A stretch of DNA of 28,732 nt from Bacteroidota bacterium. Lineage in GTDB: Bacteria; Bacteroidota; Bacteroidia; Flavobacteriales_F; PHOS-HE28. The stretch's first letter is position 1; every line of letters begins with the position of its first letter. Both the position numbers and the translations under genes were made by a program. The stretch spans positions 1 to 28,732 of the forward strand of contig JAEZAU010000107.1 in NCBI GenBank assembly GCA_023430325.1. Reading direction: 5' to 3'. This document shows positions 24,115 through 28,732 of the stretch, piece by piece. The notes under the pieces are model-generated. The model did not search any database and was not told the DNA's origin. It saw nothing but the letters and a program-made list of their open reading frames with translations.

Positions 24115-24680
24115 GAAACGCTCCTTGCGCGCAGCCTGCTGAAGGTCTCTGGTGTCATGCGCAGATAACTGGCGATATCCTTTTGCGGAACCAGTTGCAG
24201 CAAATGCGGGCTTCGCTGCACCAATTTTCTAAAGCGTTCTTCGGCGGAAAGCGAAAGCAGTTCGATCTCACGGGTGGCGCGGCCGCGCACCAATTCCTCC
24301 AGCATTAAGCGGCCGAAACGTTCCATTACCGGCAGCTTCGCGTAAAGCTCCTGCAGATCGGGATGGCGGATGCCGATAAGAATTGAAGGCGTGATGGCCT
24401 GCACTTGGAACCTGCCGGGCCGCTGCGAAACGAATGAATCGAAGTCGCCGGACCAGCTGTGGTCATAGGAAAACCCCAGACAATGTTCATTGCCGTCATG
24501 CTCGAAGAAGAGTTTCTGCACACCTTCCTTCACCACATAGAACCACTGTTCCACCGATCCTGCGCGCGAAATGGATCCGCCTTTTGCGAAAGTTCGTTCC
24601 ATCCAAGGTTCGCGTACGAGCTTCCATTCCTTGTCAGAAAGTGGCACGTAACGCTGTATCGTATCGCGGATCAATTCCAT
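24111..24680 (-). CDS. Crp/Fnr-family transcription regulator with FNR-like recognition helix
   Basis: The 189-residue protein has a cyclic-nucleotide-like beta-roll (about 25-110, with AGSVEQWFYVVKEGVQKLFF), a dimer helix and a C-terminal winged helix-turn-helix: VPQKDIASYLRMTPETFSRLRARS. The recognition helix carries E178, S181 and R182, the E-x-x-S-R set by which FNR reads TTGAT. The phosphate-binding cassette for cAMP (an R-S or R-A pair after G-E) is not evident, and only one cysteine is present, so it is neither a classical cAMP receptor nor an Fe-S FNR. The ligand is unknown. An ATG at 24701 would add seven residues, but TACCTTCG at 24694-24687 lies six bases before the ATG at 24680, so that start is chosen. 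Confidence 0.87.
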   Translation of the reverse strand: MELIRDTIQRYVPLSDKEWKLVREPWMERTFAKGGSISRAGSVEQWFYVVKEGVQKLFFEHDGNEHCLGFSYDHSWSGDFDSFVSQRPGRFQVQAITPSILIGIRHPDLQELYAKLPVMERFGRLMLEELVRGRATREIELLSLSAEERFRKLVQRSPHLLQLVPQKDIASYLRMTPETFSRLRARSVS

Positions 24681-24686
24681 CAGGCC

Positions 24687-24694
24687 CGAAGGTA
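24687..24694 (-). promoter_or_regulatory. Likely -7 element (TACCTTCG) for the Crp/Fnr gene
   Basis: On the minus strand TACCTTCG ends six bases before the ATG at 24680. It lies inside the alternative longer frame from 24701 and so decides the start in favour of the shorter protein. Confidence 0.4.
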
Positions 24695-24703
24695 GGATCA
24701 TCA

Positions 24704-24843
24704 GGCGTTAGCGAAGCGCGTGAGCGATAGAAGTGGAAAGCCCGGACCGAAGGGAGGACTTGCAGCGGATAGCGCGACCCCGCAACATACCAGATCGACG
24801 GGCGAAGCCCTGAATGGTCATTTGCGGGGGCACGCCCAAAAGA
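24704..24843 (-). repeat. Structured intergenic repeat, copy B
   Basis: Read on the minus strand it starts TTTTGGGCGTGCCC, continues CGCTATCCGCTGCAAGTCC and CCGGGCTTTCCACTTC, then TATCGCTCACGC. These pieces line up with copy A. CCCCGCAA (24778-24785) and TTGCGGGG (24822-24829) form a perfect 8-pair stem that encloses ACCA/TGGT and GGGC-GAA-GCCC inner stems, a nested structure. It occupies most of the gap between the divergent Crp/Fnr and DUF5606-like genes. Confidence 0.68.
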
Positions 24844-24869
24844 TCGGTAGCGTCCTGCGGCAACGTGAT

Positions 24870-24877
24870 TAAGTTTG
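24870..24877 (+). promoter_or_regulatory. Perfect -7 element (TAAGTTTG) for the DUF5606-like gene
   Basis: TAAGTTTG matches TAnnTTTG exactly and lies 19 bases before the ATG at 24897, just outside repeat copy B. A -33 TTG is not evident. Confidence 0.55.
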
Positions 24878-24896
24878 CCCCTTCAGAATATCTGGC

Positions 24897-25460
24897 ATGG
24901 ACCTGAGCAAAATAATCACAGTGGCCGGCAAGCAAGGGCTTTTTCGCGTGGTGGCACAAGGAAGGCAGGCGTTGATCGTGGAATCGCTGATGGATGGAAA
25001 GCGGCAACCGATACCGGCAAGCGTGCGCGTGAGTTCCCTGGAAGAGATAAGCATGTTCACCACCGGTGATGATGTGCCGCTGGGCCAGGTGCTGGAGAAA
25101 CTGCATCAAGTGGAGAAAGGCAAGGCCAGCCTGGATCCAAAAGAGGATGCCGACAAGCTCTACGGCAAACTGGGCGAAGCGCTGCCTGAACACGATCGGG
25201 AGCGCATCTATCCGAGCGATGTACGCAAGCTGTTCGCGTGGTACGATCAACTTTTGAAGGCCGGCGAATTCGACAAGAAGGAAGAGAAGAAGGAAGAAGC
25301 GAAGGACGACGATCCGAAGCCGAAGAAGACGGCCAAGGAAGCTGCTGGCAAGAAGCCGAAGGCCGATGCCGCCGGTAAGAAGGCCGCTGCGCCGAAACCC
25401 GCTGGAACGAGCAAGGCCAAAGCCACCACCATGAGAAAGTCCGCGCAGCGCGGAAGCTGA
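24897..25460 (+). CDS. DUF5606-like protein with Lys/Ala-rich tail
   Basis: The 187-residue cytoplasmic protein has a conserved Bacteroidota N-terminal domain: MDLSKIITVAGKQGLFRVVA, then ALIVESLMDGKRQPIP and SSLEEISMFTTGDDVPLGQV (about 1-65). A helical part to about 122 follows, with YPSDVRKLFAWYDQLLK. From about residue 125 to the end the sequence is almost only Lys, Glu, Ala, Pro and Asp, changing from acidic-mixed to strongly basic, like a disordered nucleic-acid-binding tail. The domain's function is unknown to me. The peptidase gene follows three bases after its stop, so the two are probably co-transcribed from the promoter at 24870. Confidence 0.82.
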   Translation: MDLSKIITVAGKQGLFRVVAQGRQALIVESLMDGKRQPIPASVRVSSLEEISMFTTGDDVPLGQVLEKLHQVEKGKASLDPKEDADKLYGKLGEALPEHDRERIYPSDVRKLFAWYDQLLKAGEFDKKEEKKEEAKDDDPKPKKTAKEAAGKKPKADAAGKKAAAPKPAGTSKAKATTMRKSAQRGS

Positions 25461-25463
25461 TCC

Positions 25464-27176
25464 ATGGCGGAAGGGAAGACCGCGATCCGCACCTACGTAT
25501 CGCCAAAATTGAAAGTGGAAGGATGGGATGATGTGGCCCATCACTTCGAGGAACTGCTGTACCGCAAGATCGCCAACGCGGAAGAATTGCGCACCTGGCT
25601 GCTGAACTACAGCGAACTGGAGGCCGTGATCAGTGAAGAGAGCGCGTGGCGGTACATAAGGATGACGCTGGATACACGCGACAAAGAGGCCAGTGAGCGA
25701 TACCAGCATTTTGTGAGCGATGTGCTTCCCAAAGTGGAGCAGTGGACAGACAAGTTGAACCAGCGGCTGATCGCCGATCCATTCATCGGGCAGATCGATG
25801 GTGAAGGATTTCCGGTGATGTTCCGAGGCATTAAAGGTCAACTTGAGATCTTCAGGGAAGAGAACGTTCCGTTGCAGGCCGAGCTGCGATCGATGGGGCA
25901 GGAGTACAGCACCGCGATCGGGGCGATGAGCGTGAATTGGAATGGGGAGGAGATCACCCTGCCGAAAGCTGCATCCATCCTGGAAAGTACCGATCGCGGC
26001 GAGCGTGAAAAAGTGTACCAGCTGATCGCTGAAAGGCGAAGCGTGGATCGGGCCAGGCTCGATGAACTTTTCGATCGGATGGTGCACAAGCGGCACACCG
26101 TGGCCACCAACGCCGGCTTCACGAACTTCAGGGATTTCATGTACCGATCGCTGGGCCGGTTCGATCATCGGCCTGAGGATGCGATGGCGTTCCATGCAAG
26201 TGTGGAACGTGAAGTCCTACCGATCGTGGCGCAGTTGGAAGAGTCACGCCGGGAAAGCCTTGGTGTGGAACGTCTACGGCCTTGGGACCTTTCGGTGGAT
26301 GTGAGCGGAAAGCCGCCATTGAAACCCTTCTCCGATCCGAAACAGCTGATCGATCTCACGGTGGCGGTATTCGAGAAGCTCGATCCATATTTCGCCGGCT
26401 GCATCCGAACCATGGAACACATGGGCAGGCTGGATCTTGCTTCACGCGATGGAAAAGCACCCGGCGGTTACAATTATCCGTTGTACGAATCAGGTGCTCC
26501 GTTCATCTTCATGAACGCGGTAGGCACTTCCGATGATGTGATCACCATGCTCCATGAAGGTGGACATGCCGTGCATTCGTTCCTTACGCATCCGCTGCCC
26601 CTTACGGGTTTCAAGAGCTTCCCGAGCGAGGTCGCCGAACTGGCAAGCATGAGCATGGAACTGCTCACCATGGATCATTGGTCGCTGATCTATCCGGATG
26701 CGGAGGATCTGCGACGCGCAAAGCGCGATCAATTGGAGCGCGTGCTCACCATACTGCCGTGGGTGGCCACCGTGGATGCGTTCCAGCACCAGATCTACAC
26801 CCATCCGCAATGGACCGCCGATGAGCGTACGGCCGAGTGGATGAAGGTGCATCAGCGTTTTTCTGGGAAGATCGTTGACTGGACAGGACTGGAACATGAG
26901 CGGAGCATGCTCTGGCAGAAGCAGCTGCACATCTTCGAAGTGCCGTTCTACTACATCGAATACGGTATCGCGCAACTCGGTGCCATAGGGGTGTGGCGCA
27001 ATTACAAGGAAGATCCGATCGGGGCCATTCGCAAATACACCGATGCGTTGAAGCTGGGCTACACGCGTACGCTACCGGAGATCTATGAGACCGCGGGCAT
27101 CAAGTTCGATCTGTCAGAGGAGCATGTCCGCGAACTGATCGGCTTTGTGAGAGGAGAGCTCGATCAACTGCTATAA
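25464..27176 (+). CDS. M3-family oligoendopeptidase (PepF-like)
   Basis: The 570-residue cytoplasmic zinc peptidase has the motif MLHEGGHAVHSFL with H364, E365 and H368. The second ligand region FPSEVAELASMSMELL follows about 20 residues later, with E389 the probable third zinc ligand. The N-terminal helical part (about 1-200) and the segment GGYNYPLYESGAPFIFMN before the zinc motif are typical of M3B oligopeptidase F. The C-terminal EVPFYYIEYGIAQLGAIGVW also matches, giving the Tyr residues that hold substrate. It degrades short peptides, probably recycling products of larger proteases. The start three bases after the DUF5606-like stop indicates one operon. The length is in the family's usual range. 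Confidence 0.94.
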   Translation: MAEGKTAIRTYVSPKLKVEGWDDVAHHFEELLYRKIANAEELRTWLLNYSELEAVISEESAWRYIRMTLDTRDKEASERYQHFVSDVLPKVEQWTDKLNQRLIADPFIGQIDGEGFPVMFRGIKGQLEIFREENVPLQAELRSMGQEYSTAIGAMSVNWNGEEITLPKAASILESTDRGEREKVYQLIAERRSVDRARLDELFDRMVHKRHTVATNAGFTNFRDFMYRSLGRFDHRPEDAMAFHASVEREVLPIVAQLEESRRESLGVERLRPWDLSVDVSGKPPLKPFSDPKQLIDLTVAVFEKLDPYFAGCIRTMEHMGRLDLASRDGKAPGGYNYPLYESGAPFIFMNAVGTSDDVITMLHEGGHAVHSFLTHPLPLTGFKSFPSEVAELASMSMELLTMDHWSLIYPDAEDLRRAKRDQLERVLTILPWVATVDAFQHQIYTHPQWTADERTAEWMKVHQRFSGKIVDWTGLEHERSMLWQKQLHIFEVPFYYIEYGIAQLGAIGVWRNYKEDPIGAIRKYTDALKLGYTRTLPEIYETAGIKFDLSEEHVRELIGFVRGELDQLL

Positions 27177-27207
27177 TTGGTGTTCTGGTCGGGCGTTCAG
27201 TAATTTG
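27177..27207 (+). promoter_or_regulatory. Possible promoter of the multihaem cytochrome gene
   Basis: TTG at 27177-27179 is followed after 21 bases by TAATTTG at 27201-27207, close to the TTG-N19-22-TAnnTTTG arrangement but with one base fewer inside the -7 element. It lies 20 bases before the ATG at 27228. Confidence 0.35.
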
Positions 27208-27227
27208 GTGGCCCTGCAAGGCTTCCC

Positions 27228-28732
27228 ATGCTGAAACATTACTCACTGACCATCCGGGGTCTGCTCATCGCCGGACTTCTTGGTATCGTGCTGCTTTTCG
27301 TTGCTTTTACAGAAGGCAGGCTAACCGAGGCACACGCTTACCACAGCGAGGAAGAACTGGAGAGCTTCAGGGGCGGAAGTTTTGCGTTGCCCGTTGGATC
27401 GAACAATTATTTCATGGCGAGCGGTAATTGTTATGGCTGCCATGGCCCAGATGTAATGAACAATTACGCCAGCATCGATGCACAGGGCAATGACGTGAAT
27501 GTGGCCGATGACTGGCGATCCACCATGATGGCCAATTCCGCGAGAGATCCGTTCTGGCGTGCGAAGGTGAGCCATGAGGTAGCGGTGAATCCAGGCCATC
27601 AGGCGGAGTTGGAGGACAAGTGCACAACATGCCATGCACCAATGGGCCGTTATGACAAGTTCCTTTCCACCGGTGCACATTATTCCATCAGCGAAATGGT
27701 GAACGATCCGGTGGCGCTGGATGGGGTCTCCTGTCTGCCTTGTCACATGCAGGGGCCGGACAGCCTCGGCCTGTTGTTCTCCGGTAATTTGAAGTTCGAT
27801 ACGAACAGCGTCCTTTATGGCCCCTACCAGGACATTTTCGGATCGCCGATGACCTCCTTCGTTGGGTATGAGCCATTGTATGGTGAACACATCAACGATC
27901 CGGGACTATGCGCGGGTTGCCACACGCTGCAGACAGTGACTGCCGATCTGGATGGAAATGCCACCGGTGATGAGTTCGTTGAACAGGCCACCTACCATGA
28001 ATGGCTGAATTCATCCTTCAATACGAACACATTCCCGAGCACAGGCGTAACCTGCCAGGGCTGCCATGTTCCCCGGATCGATGATGCGGTCGTGATCTCT
28101 GCGAATTACCTCTTCCTGCAAGGCCAGAGCCCGTTCGGCCTGCATCATTTCGCCGGAGCGAACACCTTCATGCTGAAACTGCTGAAGGATAACATTCTTC
28201 CGTTGGAACTAACAGCGCATCCTGATCAGTTCGACAGTACCATCGCACGCACCAACAGGATGTTGCAACAGAACACTTTGCTCCTTGAACCAACTGTTAT
28301 TGATCGTGATGCCGATACTGCCCGGATCGATGTGAAGCTGGTCAATCTTGCGGGCCACCGGTTCCCCTCCGGTTATCCTTCACGCCGAGCCTTCGTGGAA
28401 CTTTTGGTGCTCAATGGTACCAACGATACTGTTTTCCGCAGCGGTGGCTGGAATGATGAATACGAAGTGATCGGCCATGATGATCCATGGGAGCCCCACC
28501 ATGATGTGATCACATCGGAAGGACAGGCGCAGATCTATGAATTGGTGATGGGCGATGTGAACGATAACAAAACGACCGTTCTTGAACGGGCCAAGACCGC
28601 GTTGAAGGATAATCGGTTGGTGCCCCTGGGATTCAGCACCGGACACATTTCCTATGATACCACGAAGATCGCTGGCGTTCCTGCTTCGGACACCGATTTC
28701 AATCAGGATGAGGATGGAGTGGAAGGAAGCGG
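27228..28732 (+). CDS. Multihaem cytochrome c (cut by window edge)
   Basis: The frame is open from an ATG at 27228 to the window end, 501 codons and two bases. An N-terminal hydrophobic helix (residues 11-27) acts as signal or anchor. Five haem-attachment motifs are present: CYGCH 68-72, CTTCH 132-136, CLPCH 169-173, CAGCH 228-232 and CQGCH 276-280. SRDPFWRAK-like text (ANSARDPFWRAKVSHEV), TYHEWLNSSF and AGHRFPSGYPSRRAFVELL are features of a multihaem family I have seen in Bacteroidota and marine bacteria. It should be periplasmic or outer-membrane and carry electrons; donor and acceptor are unknown. More motifs or a sorting domain may lie beyond the window. Confidence 0.9.
   Translation, partial: MLKHYSLTIRGLLIAGLLGIVLLFVAFTEGRLTEAHAYHSEEELESFRGGSFALPVGSNNYFMASGNCYGCHGPDVMNNYASIDAQGNDVNVADDWRSTMMANSARDPFWRAKVSHEVAVNPGHQAELEDKCTTCHAPMGRYDKFLSTGAHYSISEMVNDPVALDGVSCLPCHMQGPDSLGLLFSGNLKFDTNSVLYGPYQDIFGSPMTSFVGYEPLYGEHINDPGLCAGCHTLQTVTADLDGNATGDEFVEQATYHEWLNSSFNTNTFPSTGVTCQGCHVPRIDDAVVISANYLFLQGQSPFGLHHFAGANTFMLKLLKDNILPLELTAHPDQFDSTIARTNRMLQQNTLLLEPTVIDRDADTARIDVKLVNLAGHRFPSGYPSRRAFVELLVLNGTNDTVFRSGGWNDEYEVIGHDDPWEPHHDVITSEGQAQIYELVMGDVNDNKTTVLERAKTALKDNRLVPLGFSTGHISYDTTKIAGVPASDTDFNQDEDGVEGS

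Noticed and set aside
24111..24680. Classifying the Crp/Fnr protein as a cAMP receptor because an adenylate cyclase is adjacent
   Set aside because: The Gly-Glu plus Arg-Ser/Ala phosphate-binding cassette is not evident in the beta-roll, so cAMP binding is not supported by sequence.
24708..26195. A 495-codon open frame on the minus strand opposite the DUF5606-like and peptidase genes
   Set aside because: It runs through repeat copy B and antisense to two well-recognised proteins, has low-complexity Leu/Arg/Phe text from the antisense of the Lys-rich tail, and shows no domain. It is a by-product of codon bias.
1..28732. Mobile elements, CRISPR arrays, tRNA or rRNA genes
   Set aside because: No transposase, integrase, regular direct repeats, CCA-ended cloverleaf or rRNA-like block was found on reading both strands; composition is even apart from the two repeats.

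Overview
The window reads as chromosomal DNA of a Bacteroidota bacterium, most likely of the Flavobacteriales type. Supporting signs are: upstream elements of the TAnnTTTG/TAnnTTCG kind in place of Shine-Dalgarno sites, lineage-typical proteins (DUF5606-like protein, PafA-like phosphatase, PorV/PorQ-like and helix-hairpin-helix outer-membrane barrels, beta-propeller/Y_Y_Y sensor, OmpA proteins with a galactose-binding-like front half), and an intergenic repeat style I associate with this phylum. GC content looks a little above 50%. The tetramer GATC and hexamer CGATCG are very frequent. No tRNA, rRNA, CRISPR array, transposase, integrase or phage gene was seen.

Layout. 1-530: 5' part of mfd (minus). 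684-4936 (plus): O-methyltransferase, TerB-like protein, then a tightly overlapped trio of threonine aldolase, lipoprotein and HisKA_2-type sensor kinase. 4937-11140 (minus): seven consecutive genes hpt, adk, obg, PAP2 phosphatase, crcB, pafA-like alkaline phosphatase and an OmpA protein, most with 4-base overlaps. 11216-14193 (plus): two coupled outer-membrane barrel genes. 14194-15446 (minus): a cysteine-free deiodinase-like protein and a lipoprotein. 15447-16040: a gene-poor gap holding one probable 53-residue ORF and two hairpins. 16041-17060 (plus): an exported protein of unknown function. 17061-18455 (minus): a MATE transporter. 18746-19933 (plus): a second OmpA protein, followed by a strong bidirectional terminator. 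20011-20265 (minus): a small HTH protein. 20371-23469 (plus): a large membrane adenylate cyclase with a double beta-propeller sensor. 23466-24680 (minus): a DinB-like protein and a Crp/Fnr regulator. 24897-27176 (plus): DUF5606-like protein and PepF-like oligopeptidase. 27228-end (plus): a multihaem cytochrome c, cut by the window edge.

How the genes may work together. The hpt-adk-obg run joins purine salvage, nucleotide balance and a ribosome/growth GTPase to two phosphatases and a fluoride exporter. The strongest regulatory reading is at 24065-24680. A Crp/Fnr protein with an FNR-like recognition helix (E-x-x-S-R) is followed by a perfect TTGAT-N4-ATCAA site, centred about 42 bases upstream of the expected start of the next gene (DinB-like). 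The adenylate cyclase beside it carries all catalytic residues and the ATP-selecting Lys/Asp pair, but the Crp/Fnr protein lacks an obvious cAMP pocket, so a link between them is only a hypothesis. Other points of interest are the deiodinase-like protein whose catalytic Sec/Cys is Asn, palindromic stop codons shared by four of five convergent gene pairs, two divergent copies of a structured repeat, and a -7 element placed only 4-6 bases before several start codons.
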